This document shows positions 40,902 through 48,887 of a stretch of DNA of 64,000 nt, piece after piece. Each line of letters begins with the position of its first letter. Position 1 is the stretch's first letter. Made by a program: the position numbers and the translations under genes. Below the pieces are notes generated by a model. The model was not told the DNA's origin. It saw only the letters and a list, made by a program, of their open reading frames with translations, and did no database searches. This DNA comes from an uncultured Ruminococcus sp. (GTDB lineage Bacteria; Bacillota; Clostridia; Oscillospirales; Ruminococcaceae), in NCBI GenBank assembly GCA_947627275.1, contig CANQVK010000008.1, positions 29,289 to 93,288 of the forward strand, written 5' to 3'.

Positions 40902-41690
40902 TCAGATATAGTACATAAATTTATAATTATACTTTTTATATATAACCATACCGATGATAAGGACTGCCGCAGCATATCCTATACAAAGCAGATGGTATTT
41001 TACCCCGGGAATAACGCCGTCTATAACGATACGCCTGAAATACGTGATATAGACGTATACGGGATTAAAATAGAATAGCTTCTGTATCTTTTCGGGATAT
41101 ACGCTGACGGTGTAGAAAATTGCTGAAAGATACATGAGAAGCTGAGTAAAAATGTCGTAGAGATATTGTATATCCTTAAAAATAACAAACAGCGCCGACA
41201 AAATGAATCCCACGCCGATATTAAATATCAGCAGACACGCTACGGGGTACAGCAGCAGAAAAAACCTGAAAGAAAACGGTATACCGTCTATGGCAACGAA
41301 AATAAAGTAGATTATCAGCGTCAAGCCGAAGTTTATGCAGGAGGAAACCTCTTTTGACAGCATGAACAGGTACTTCGGGACGTTTATCTTTTTTATTATA
41401 TTCGCATTCGACATAAGGGCGTGCATTCCGCCGTTGGTGGAGTCCTTGTAAAACGAGAATATCAGGTTTCCCGAAAACAGGTAAATGATGTAATGCTCGG
41501 TATTTCTGCCGAAAAATTTGGTAAACACCACCGCCATTACAGCAAGCTGGAGCAGCGGCGAAAGAATGCTCCAGAACATTCCGAGAATCGTGCGCTTGTA
41601 TTTTTTCTTAAAATCACGCTTTACAAGCTCCGAAAAAAGAAACTGATATTTCTTTACCTGCCGTATCTGAGCAGTTAATTTTTGCAGCAT
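40902..41690 (-). CDS. ABC-2 permease for cell-surface polymer export (TagG type)
   Basis: This 262-aa membrane protein has an amphipathic head (SELVKRDFKKKYKRTILGMFWSILSPL), the characteristic start of TagG/Wzm permeases, followed by about six membrane helices. The conserved FYTVSVYPEKIQKLFYFNPVYVYI block precedes the last helices. It begins right after the stop of the TagF-like gene and partners the following ATPase. Confidence 0.9.
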   Translation of the reverse strand: MLQKLTAQIRQVKKYQFLFSELVKRDFKKKYKRTILGMFWSILSPLLQLAVMAVVFTKFFGRNTEHYIIYLFSGNLIFSFYKDSTNGGMHALMSNANIIKKINVPKYLFMLSKEVSSCINFGLTLIIYFIFVAIDGIPFSFRFFLLLYPVACLLIFNIGVGFILSALFVIFKDIQYLYDIFTQLLMYLSAIFYTVSVYPEKIQKLFYFNPVYVYITYFRRIVIDGVIPGVKYHLLCIGYAAAVLIIGMVIYKKYNYKFMYYI

Positions 41691-43436
41691 TTATTCTCTC
41701 CTCTGTGAACCGGCTTCTTCCTGTTCAAGCTCACGTACAGTGCGCAGCTGTTCAAGCTGAGCCTCCGCAGTAGGGAAGCTGCCGTCTCTTTCATATATAT
41801 CCATTTCAAGAAGCCGCAGAGACAAATAACGTTCGTCTCCGACTGCTCCTGTTTTCAGACTGCCTCTCGGGTAAACGTGGGTAAACCTGAAACCTATCTC
41901 GACCTTATTATCAGAACCGATGTACGACTTCGGAATATCAAGGATAATATAGTTGTTTTTCTTGCGGAAGATCTCCTCGTTCAACATCTGATGACCGTTG
42001 ACATAGACCTTTGCGCCTATCCTGTACTGCTTGTAATAGTAATAAGGCTCATAGTAAAGCTGAACCGCAAGCCCGTTTCTGTTTGAGGGTATAAAAAAGC
42101 TGAAATGCGCTTTCTTTCGTACTATCCAGCGTCCCACCGGCGAGGGCATCTCGATTCCGTAGGTCGCAATATCAGGAAAACGCGCAAAGCTTATGGTGGT
42201 ATTCACGGGCATCTGATAGAGCTTCTTAACATCGTTCTTCATGTTCTTAAGATAGTTGAAGAAACGCTCGCGGAATCCGCCGTTGTAATAGAAAAATGCG
42301 TCGCGTTTGGCTTTTTCATCGGGTTTGAGCTTGAAGCCCGTGCGGTAGTAGTCCTCCAGCTTGTCCATACACTCGTCTGCGGAATCGACCACATTGAAAA
42401 TAAACTCCTCCTTGCCGCTGTACGGCTCGGCAAGGTCGGTCTTATGACCGTATTTCAGGCAGTCCTCACTGTCGGGGATATTGAGAAATATCGAGGGCTT
42501 GTGCTGAAACCACATCTCAAAGCACATGGAAGAATAGTCGGTTATGAGGATAGCCGCTTCCTTTTTCGCTCCCGCTATCTCATCGTCCTCCAATATCTGA
42601 ACGCCGTCCAGAAGCTCGCTTCCGCAGACCTGCAAGACGCTGTGGTGGAGGGCTATTTTAAGAGTATAGCCGTTTTTCTCAACAAATTCCTTAAAGCGGG
42701 GATTTTCAAGAAAGCCCACGATAGTTCTGACGTAGACAGTGTTTTTCAACTCCGATTCCTCAATATTTTTGAGGTAACGGCGGTGCGTAAAATAAATGAA
42801 GATAACCTTTTTGGACTCCGCATTGTCCGCGCTGAGCAGATCCCAGCGGAAAAGACCGTTTTTCACAAGGTTATCCTCGGTATAGCAGGCGCGCTCCATG
42901 AAAATTTTCTTCTCAAAGTCGTTGCTTATCATAAGCTTATCGAACAAAAATGCGCTGTAGGAGGACTGAGAAATAAAATCGTCCTTAAAGAAAGTTATAC
43001 CGTGCTGCGTAAAAAACGAGTACACATAGGGGCTTCTCTTGACAGCCTCGGTAATGCCGATACGAAGCGAATGCAAAACCTGAAAGCCGCCGCAGACGAA
43101 CTTGACCGTCTTGAACAGTTCCTTCATAAAAAAAGCGAACTCCACTATTTTCTCGGGCGCGTAAGGAATGATGTTATCCCCGTATTTTTCCTTTATTTCA
43201 CGGTATGCGGCACATTTTTCATTTATAATATAATAAGGCTCGAAATCAGCCCTGCCGTTTTCATAAAGATATTTAAAAAGCTCAAATTCATCCTGCGGAG
43301 AGGTATCTGCTTCAACGATAAAGTCGCAGCATATCACCTTGTTCCTCTTGGTGTCAAGCTGCATGGACTTGGCTATTTCATGGGCTATATATCGCCGAAA
43401 GACCATATCCCTTATCTGATTTATCTTTTCTGACAT
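41691..43436 (-). CDS. CDP-glycerol:glycerophosphotransferase-like protein (TagB/TagF family)
   Basis: This 581-aa GT-B-like enzyme has FFTQHGITFFKDDF at about 140-153 (catalytic-type His region) and the nucleotide-binding block ILITDYSSMCFEMWFQHKPSIFL (about 310). Family members polymerise or prime glycerol-phosphate polymers on the inner membrane face. The last 190 residues form a beta-rich domain unlike TagF cores, possibly for substrate or membrane contact. With the permease and ATPase it suggests synthesis and export of a phosphopolyol wall polymer; the exact substrate is not shown. Confidence 0.83.
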   Translation of the reverse strand: MSEKINQIRDMVFRRYIAHEIAKSMQLDTKRNKVICCDFIVEADTSPQDEFELFKYLYENGRADFEPYYIINEKCAAYREIKEKYGDNIIPYAPEKIVEFAFFMKELFKTVKFVCGGFQVLHSLRIGITEAVKRSPYVYSFFTQHGITFFKDDFISQSSYSAFLFDKLMISNDFEKKIFMERACYTEDNLVKNGLFRWDLLSADNAESKKVIFIYFTHRRYLKNIEESELKNTVYVRTIVGFLENPRFKEFVEKNGYTLKIALHHSVLQVCGSELLDGVQILEDDEIAGAKKEAAILITDYSSMCFEMWFQHKPSIFLNIPDSEDCLKYGHKTDLAEPYSGKEEFIFNVVDSADECMDKLEDYYRTGFKLKPDEKAKRDAFFYYNGGFRERFFNYLKNMKNDVKKLYQMPVNTTISFARFPDIATYGIEMPSPVGRWIVRKKAHFSFFIPSNRNGLAVQLYYEPYYYYKQYRIGAKVYVNGHQMLNEEIFRKKNNYIILDIPKSYIGSDNKVEIGFRFTHVYPRGSLKTGAVGDERYLSLRLLEMDIYERDGSFPTAEAQLEQLRTVRELEQEEAGSQRRE

Positions 43437-43505
43437 TATTCAGTATCCTTTCTTTTCAGAGCTTCTCATGCAGAACAGATTTTTGCTCTTGTAGTATTCC
43501 TCCAT

Positions 43506-43534
43506 ATTATAGCATATATGCGGCTTTATGTCAA
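43506..43534 (-). promoter_or_regulatory. Promoter of the wall-polymer export operon
   Basis: On the minus strand TTGACA (43529-43534), a 17-bp spacer and TATAAT (43506-43511) lie 70 bp upstream of the TagF-like gene. Confidence 0.85.
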
Positions 43535-43590
43535 GCAAGACATTTTTAGCAGATCTTTTCTGACGATCATCTGTTGTCGTTATTGAAATG

Positions 43591-43628
43591 AAACATAAAA
43601 ACACCCTGCCGCTAAAGCGACAGAGTGT
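43591..43628 (-). terminator. Terminator of the small exported-protein genes
   Basis: On the minus strand ACACTCTGTCGC, a TTTA loop and GCGGCAGGGTGT are followed by a T-rich run. It lies 30 bp after the stop of the gene at 43658. Confidence 0.82.
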
Positions 43629-43657
43629 CATAATTTACTACAACCGTGGGTGTAACG

Positions 43658-44104
43658 TTATTTGTATATGTCAGCATACGCGTCGGGAATTGTTTCTGTA
43701 AATGTGTCGATCACAGTTTTACCGTCAGCTTCATAAACATTTATACTTTTAGGAACATATCTGCCGGCTTCAAGGTCTTCTCGCATCTTTCGGGCTTCCT
43801 CGCGCGTTTCAGGTCCTGCTATAAATTCTTCAAAATAAACATAACCCTCTCTGCCGTTATCTCCGATAACCGCAACAAGCCTCGGATTGTCCTCTATATA
43901 TACCGAATCGCTTAAAATACCATATGTCTGTCCGTTTTTATTAACACTGTAATTGGTTTTGATGTGAGATATTTCCTCAGTCATATTTCTATCTTTGTAA
44001 ACAACGTTCTTCTCTTTGAAGCCGTAAGCCAACGGAACTGATACAACAGATAATCCCATAACAAAAGAGAGCGTAACGATCGTTCCTTTTAAAAATCTTT
44101 TCAT
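43658..44104 (-). CDS. Small exported protein, unknown function
   Basis: This 148-aa protein has a signal peptide or anchor (FLKGTIVTLSFVMGLSVVSVPLAYG). It also has a domain with NKNGQTYGILSDSVYI, PRLVAVIGDNGREGYVYFEEF and SINVYEADGKTVIDTF, a layout I recall from small secreted Firmicutes proteins of unknown role. The second ATG-proximal context has AGGAGG upstream. It follows the gene at 44154 by about 50 bp and likely shares its promoter. Confidence 0.65.
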   Translation of the reverse strand: MKRFLKGTIVTLSFVMGLSVVSVPLAYGFKEKNVVYKDRNMTEEISHIKTNYSVNKNGQTYGILSDSVYIEDNPRLVAVIGDNGREGYVYFEEFIAGPETREEARKMREDLEAGRYVPKSINVYEADGKTVIDTFTETIPDAYADIYK

Positions 44105-44153
44105 AGTTTACCTCCTACCATGAATAGTCAGATAAATTTCCGGTAGCTACCGG

Positions 44154-44618
44154 CTAGTATGTATTATAGCTAGAACCGTTCCAAATCCTTGCAAACCCAT
44201 GTGAATAAAAACTGCCTGGATCTTTATTCATAGAAAACGTTTCGCTAACGAGATCAGACATACCTGCTGAAACTGATCCCGAATATCTCCATGAACTCTC
44301 AGCATAAATGTATCCATTTGAAAGACACAATACAGCACGAGCTCCAAAAGCATCGTCAAAAACATTCTGTGAAGCTGTAATATTAGTAGCAGCTCGGGCA
44401 TACTTGCGATTCACATAGCCATCACTTTCAAGTCCAGTATATACTGAATTATCCATAATATAAGATACTCCGTTCAGAGTAGTATAAATAGAACCACCAT
44501 GAAGTGACGAAGAAGCATATGTGTGCATAATGGGACAAAATCCCATGCTGCTAATTAATGCTCCACAAGTAAATGACTTGATAATTCTTTTCAAAAAGTT
44601 TAAATTTCTGTTTTCCAT
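44154..44618 (-). CDS. Small exported protein, unknown function
   Basis: This 154-aa protein has a signal sequence (IIKSFTCGALISSMGFCPIMHTYAS). The rest is Ser/Tyr/Asn-rich with ATNITASQNVFDDAFGARAVL and GYIYAESSWRYSGSVSAGMS, resembling small beta-rich secreted proteins found beside the type of gene at 43658. It is AT-rich compared with neighbours. AGGTGGA precedes the ATG. Function not recognised. Confidence 0.6.
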   Translation of the reverse strand: MENRNLNFLKRIIKSFTCGALISSMGFCPIMHTYASSSLHGGSIYTTLNGVSYIMDNSVYTGLESDGYVNRKYARAATNITASQNVFDDAFGARAVLCLSNGYIYAESSWRYSGSVSAGMSDLVSETFSMNKDPGSFYSHGFARIWNGSSYNTY

Positions 44619-44641
44619 AACATTCCACCTATTTAATTTAT

Positions 44642-44670
44642 ACTATAATATATTTTCTTGAAATTGTCAA
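44642..44670 (-). promoter_or_regulatory. Promoter of the small exported-protein genes
   Basis: On the minus strand TTGACA (44665-44670), a 17-bp spacer and TATAGT (44642-44647) lie 24 bp upstream of the start codon. Confidence 0.78.
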
Positions 44671-44739
44671 CTGCAAACAAAAATCTTTGGCAGTTCTCAC
44701 AATATCCCAACGAGATTTTATGCAAAATGTATAAAACGC

Positions 44740-44935
44740 AAATTTTCAAGACACACAAGGCGGACACGGCACGCCGTGTCCCTACATCAAGAAATTGCTT
44801 TTGGATCATTGTTTAAAATTTAAGCGGACAAGGAATAACTTTTATACAATTTAAAGTCCCATGCCAAAGAGGGCGTTCCCTACTAAAAATCAAATTGATG
44901 AAATTGGGGTAAATTCCCCCTGCTTCTGTAAAAAT
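44740..44935. repeat. Degenerate family A-type modules upstream of the GH5 gene
   Basis: The sequence GCGGACACGGCACGCCGTGT and the phrase GGGCGTTCCCTACT match modules in the repeats at 15280, 16760 and 34450, but without clear terminal inverted repeats. No gene is present in 44619-45035. Confidence 0.5.
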
Positions 44936-44948
44936 TCACATTTCTATA

Positions 44949-44977
44949 TTGACAAACAGTCTGAAAAATGTTAAGAT
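44949..44977 (+). promoter_or_regulatory. Promoter of the GH5-GH8 genes
   Basis: TTGACA (44949-44954), a 17-bp spacer and TAAGAT (44972-44977) lie 59 bp upstream of the GH5 ATG. The -35 is perfect and the -10 is weak, as for a regulated promoter. Confidence 0.6.
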
Positions 44978-45035
44978 TAAATTAACAAAGGTGCAGAGAA
45001 AAAATATGCTGCATCTGATTGAGAGGGAATTTGAT

Positions 45036-46883
45036 ATGAAGAAATTAACCAAAGCTTTTGCGGCTTTAGCCTCGGCGATGGCTGTTGCCGCAGCAGGTAC
45101 GTCGTCAGCCTTGAACACATTCATTGAACCGCCCGAAACAGCTTTAGCCGTTGACGACTGCAACGACGACTGGCTTCACGCAGAGGGAAGCCGTCTGTAT
45201 GACATGAACGGCAACGAGGTATGGCTCACAGGCGCTAACTGGTTCGGACTTAACTGTTCGGAAAACGTTCCGCACGGTCTTTATGCCGCAGACGTAGACG
45301 TATTTCTGTCAGCTGCCGCAGACCACGGCATAAACGTTATCCGCTTTCCGATCTCATCGGAGCTTCTGGAATCATGGATGGAGGGTTCGCCCGACCCCGT
45401 AAGCTCCGTTCAGGCGTCCTACAATCCGCCGCAGGACATTGTCGGCGAGGACGGAACTATCACGCCTGCCGGAAAATACGGCGACATAAACCGTGACTTC
45501 GTTCTCGAGGACGGCAAAACCCTTAAGGACTCCATGCAGATATTCGATATTATCATGCAGAAGTGCAAGAAATACGGCGTTAAAGCGTTTATCGACATTC
45601 ACAGCCCTCATTCGGACAACTCGGGTCACAACTACGAGCTGTGGTACGGCAAAGCGGGGATAACCACCGATCTCTGGATAGATACCCTTGTCTGGTTAGC
45701 CGATAAGTACAAAAACGACGATACGCTCCTCGGCTACGACCTGAAAAACGAACCCCACGGCAAGCGCGCCTACGATTCCGAATGTCCGACAAATATTGCA
45801 AAATGGGACGGCACGACCGATGAGAACAACTGGGCTTACGCCGCTACAAAATGCGCCAATGCAATACTCGAGGTCAACCCCCATGCGCTCATTATGATAG
45901 AGGGCGTTGAACAGTACCCGAAAACCGAAAAGGGATATACCTATGATACGCCCGATATATGGGACGCTCCCGCCGATAAATCGCCTTGGTACGGAGCATG
46001 GTGGGGCGGCAACCTCAGAGGAGTCAAGGATTATCCCATTACCCCCGACAGCGGAACAAGTCAGATAGTTTATTCGCCCCACGACTACGGCCCCTCGGTT
46101 TATGCACAAACATGGTTTGATAAGGATTTCACAACTCAGACGCTCCTTGACGACTACTGGTACGATACATGGGCGTACATCAACGATAAGGACATTGCTC
46201 CGCTGCTTATAGGCGAATGGGGCGGTCATATGGACAGCGGCAAGAATCAGAAGTGGATGGAACTGCTCAGAGACTACATGATAGATAACCACATTAATCA
46301 TACGTTCTGGTGTCTGAACCCCAATTCGGGCGATACGGGCGGACTTCTCGGCACAGACTTCCTTACATGGGACGAGGAGAAATACGGTCTTTTCGAGCCT
46401 TCGCTCTGGCAGACCCAGACTACGGGAAAATACATCGGTCTTGACCATCAGGTCGCTCTGGGCGCAAACGGTCTGTCCCTCAACGAGTTCTACGCAAGCT
46501 ACGCCAAAACTGAGGGCAGCAACCTCGACGGCGGAACTACCGCCGACGGCAAACCTGTTGAAAGCGATAAGCCGGCTCCCACAACTACTGCCAAACCGAC
46601 TTCCGCACCTGAGACTAAACCCTCTGTTACGGAAACTAAACCGTCCGCTACAACTCCCGGCGTTATCCTCGGCGATGCAAACTGCGACGGAAAGGTCACT
46701 ATCGCCGATTCTACAGCTATTTTGCAGGCTCTCGGAAATCCCGACAAGTACGGACTTTCCGCCGCGGGAGCAATTAACGCCGACTGCTGCGATCCCGGCG
46801 ACGGTATCCTGCCCAGCGACGCCCTTGCAATTCAGAAAATCGACGCTAAACTCCTCTCCGAACTGCCAGAGATAACAAAATAG
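45036..46883 (+). CDS. Glycoside hydrolase family 5 endoglucanase with dockerin
   Basis: This 615-aa secreted enzyme has a signal peptide (about 1-25). The GH5 TIM barrel spans about 45-490, with acid/base Glu239 in LKNEPHG and nucleophile Glu394 in LIGEWGG. A Thr/Pro/Lys linker (about 500-540) and a type I dockerin at 542-613 (loops DANCDGKVTIADS and DCCDPGDGILPSDA) follow. Retaining hydrolysis of cellulose or related beta-glucans is expected; the subfamily is not assigned. The dockerin predicts incorporation into a cellulosome. ATG 45036 follows GAGAGGG; the GH8 gene lies 57 bp downstream. Confidence 0.94.
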   Translation: MKKLTKAFAALASAMAVAAAGTSSALNTFIEPPETALAVDDCNDDWLHAEGSRLYDMNGNEVWLTGANWFGLNCSENVPHGLYAADVDVFLSAAADHGINVIRFPISSELLESWMEGSPDPVSSVQASYNPPQDIVGEDGTITPAGKYGDINRDFVLEDGKTLKDSMQIFDIIMQKCKKYGVKAFIDIHSPHSDNSGHNYELWYGKAGITTDLWIDTLVWLADKYKNDDTLLGYDLKNEPHGKRAYDSECPTNIAKWDGTTDENNWAYAATKCANAILEVNPHALIMIEGVEQYPKTEKGYTYDTPDIWDAPADKSPWYGAWWGGNLRGVKDYPITPDSGTSQIVYSPHDYGPSVYAQTWFDKDFTTQTLLDDYWYDTWAYINDKDIAPLLIGEWGGHMDSGKNQKWMELLRDYMIDNHINHTFWCLNPNSGDTGGLLGTDFLTWDEEKYGLFEPSLWQTQTTGKYIGLDHQVALGANGLSLNEFYASYAKTEGSNLDGGTTADGKPVESDKPAPTTTAKPTSAPETKPSVTETKPSATTPGVILGDANCDGKVTIADSTAILQALGNPDKYGLSAAGAINADCCDPGDGILPSDALAIQKIDAKLLSELPEITK

Positions 46884-46940
46884 TCGTAAGATTTGTGCGG
46901 TCTGCAATAGCGGCGAGTATACTATAAAGGCGGTATAAAA

Positions 46941-48422
46941 ATGAAATTTATAAAAAAACTCAGCGCAACTGTTCTTTCGGTATCTGTTTTTTCACTTTTA
47001 TGTATGCCAATGTATTCCTGCCACGGCGCAGATACAAAGGAAAAACGCTTGTCCGCGGAAACTATCGGCTTCTATGAAACGTGGAAAGAAAAATATCTTG
47101 CACAGGATAGTTACGTTACCGATGAAACGCAGTATTACGTTTACTACGGCGAAGAACGGTACAGCGGCGGAAATTATTCCGTACCCGTAACGGTTTCCGA
47201 AGCTCACGGCTACGGAATGCTTATAATGGCGAGCATGGCTGACTACGACAAAAACGCAAAGTCCTACTTTGACGGAATGTACCGTTATTTTAAGGCTCAT
47301 CCAAGCGATATAGGAGAAAACCTTATGTCGTGGCAGCAGTGCGACAACGGCACTGCTCTGATAGACGGTGCAAACGAAGGCGGCATGACGGGCGGTCCAT
47401 GCGATTCAGCAGCGGACGGCGATATTGACATTGCCTACTCTCTGCTTATGGCTGATGCAGTCTGGGGCAGCGACGGCGAAATAGATTACCGCTCCGAAGC
47501 AGCAGCCGTCATCAATGATATTATGAAATACGAGGTCAATCACGAATACTGGACAATAACGCTCGGCGACTGGGTATCGGAATGCGATAAGACGGATAAT
47601 TATTATTCCGCCGTAAGATGCTCCGATTTTATTGTACAGTATCTACCGATATTTGCCGAAGTGACGGGAGATGAGAACTGGCTCAAGGTCTACGATACGA
47701 CATACGGTATCATTAACGGCATTGTAGACGAGTACAAGACCGGTATTCTGCCCGATTTCGTTATCAGGGATTCAAACGGCAGATATATCCCTGCTCCTGC
47801 CGATTTCCTTGAAAGCGAAAATGACGGAAATTATTACTACAACAGCTGCCGTACTCCTTGGCGTATAAGCATGGACTTCCTGATTAACGGAAATACGGAC
47901 GCACTTGCTTTCGCCGAGGCTATAAATTCATTCATGATGAACGCTTCAAACGGCGACCCTTGGACGGTCAAAGCAGGCTACGCTCCCGACGGAACGGCGA
48001 TCGAGGATTACAACGACCTCTGCTTTACTGCGCCGCTTCTGATTTCCGCCAAATGCACTGGAAATACGGAATGGCACGATAAAATACGCAATACCGTTCT
48101 GAATTACGGGGACGATGTTTATTACGGCGACACTATAAAAATGCTCTGCCTTATCGTTGACGACGACTGCTGGATAGTACCGGAGACAAAGAAAACAGGC
48201 GTTATCCTCGGCGATGCAAATTGCGACGGAAAGGTCACTATCGCCGATTCTACGGCTATTTTGCAGGCTCTCGGAAATCCCGACAAGTACGGACTTTCCG
48301 CCACGGGAGCAATTAACGCCGACTGCTGCGATCCCGGCGACGGTATCCTGCCCAGCGACGCCCTTGCAATTCAGAAAATAGACGCTAAACTCCTCTCCGA
48401 ACTGCCCGAGATAACAAAGTAA
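46941..48422 (+). CDS. Glycoside hydrolase family 8 enzyme with dockerin
   Basis: This 493-aa secreted enzyme has a signal peptide (about 1-29) and a GH8 (alpha/alpha)6 barrel. The motif VSEAHGYGMLI carries the general acid Glu87, and DSAADGDIDIAYSLLMA holds the Asp159/161 region. GH8 members are inverting endo-beta-1,4-glucanases or xylanases; which applies is unclear. The C-terminal dockerin (from about 420) is almost identical to that of the GH5 enzyme, differing by one residue. There is no Pro/Thr linker. It is probably co-transcribed with GH5. Confidence 0.92.
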   Translation: MKFIKKLSATVLSVSVFSLLCMPMYSCHGADTKEKRLSAETIGFYETWKEKYLAQDSYVTDETQYYVYYGEERYSGGNYSVPVTVSEAHGYGMLIMASMADYDKNAKSYFDGMYRYFKAHPSDIGENLMSWQQCDNGTALIDGANEGGMTGGPCDSAADGDIDIAYSLLMADAVWGSDGEIDYRSEAAAVINDIMKYEVNHEYWTITLGDWVSECDKTDNYYSAVRCSDFIVQYLPIFAEVTGDENWLKVYDTTYGIINGIVDEYKTGILPDFVIRDSNGRYIPAPADFLESENDGNYYYNSCRTPWRISMDFLINGNTDALAFAEAINSFMMNASNGDPWTVKAGYAPDGTAIEDYNDLCFTAPLLISAKCTGNTEWHDKIRNTVLNYGDDVYYGDTIKMLCLIVDDDCWIVPETKKTGVILGDANCDGKVTIADSTAILQALGNPDKYGLSATGAINADCCDPGDGILPSDALAIQKIDAKLLSELPEITK

Positions 48423-48423
48423 A

Positions 48424-48815
48424 CCACTATCCACAACTTTAACAGGGGGACTCTGCCCCCCTGCACCCCCTGCCAAAGGGGTGACCCCTTTGGAATCTCA
48501 GTTGTCGTAAATTTACCTGTATAAAGCCTTCTTATTTATTTGTAAATGTAAGTTCTTAGGAATCATAAGGGAATAAGTTGTGCGTTTATGCGCAGGATGA
48601 ATTGTTCTGTGCAAGGCACACGACCGCAGGAATACTTGTCGTATTGCAAGGTCGTGCAACGCAGCACAGGGCAAATCAGACAAGCAGAAACGTGTAACTT
48701 ATTTCTTTATGATTCCTTATGGCTTTATACAGGAAAATTTACGATATTGGGTTCTAAGAGTTGTCTCTTTAACAAAAAGTAAAGGGCAGCAAAATCCTCT
48801 TAAGTTGTAGATAGT
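48424..48815 (-). repeat. Family A palindromic repeat carrying a nested family B element
   Basis: The ends CACTATCCACAACTTTAAC and CTTAAGTTGTAGATAGTG are inverted. The outer core palindrome (CGTAAATTTACCTGTATAAA and complement) matches the copy at 19455, but about 160 bp (48558-48719) are inserted between the palindrome arms. Confidence 0.8.
48558..48719 (+). repeat. Family B palindromic repeat, nested copy
   Basis: The outer arms AGGAATCATAA...AATAAGTT and AACTTATTTCTTTATGATTCCTT are inverted. The core reads CTGTGCAAGGCACACGACCG, CAGGAATACTTGTCGTATTG, CAAGGTCGTGCAACGCAGCA. The copy at 19455 shows the site without this insert. Confidence 0.78.
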
Positions 48816-48823
48816 GCATAAAT

Positions 48824-48871
48824 AATATTCGGTCTCCCGAAAGTACCATGTACCCTCGAGAGACCGATATT
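48824..48871 (-). terminator. Probable terminator of the fakA-like gene
   Basis: AATATTCGGTCTC and GAGACCGATATT form a stem around a 23-base loop 17 bp after the stop codon. On the minus strand it is followed by AT-rich sequence, without a long T run. Confidence 0.55.
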
Positions 48872-48887
48872 TGTATTGCTATCATTT

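Noticed and set aside
42105..43433. Long open frame opposite the TagF-like gene
   Set aside because: It is antisense to a coding region with clear family motifs; the translation has no recognisable domain.
44740..44935. A further complete family A element upstream of the GH5 gene
   Set aside because: Only internal modules are present; no convincing terminal inverted repeats or flanking duplication were found.
45696..46907. Long open frame opposite the GH5 gene
   Set aside because: It is antisense to a well-supported enzyme gene and has no family features or start signal.
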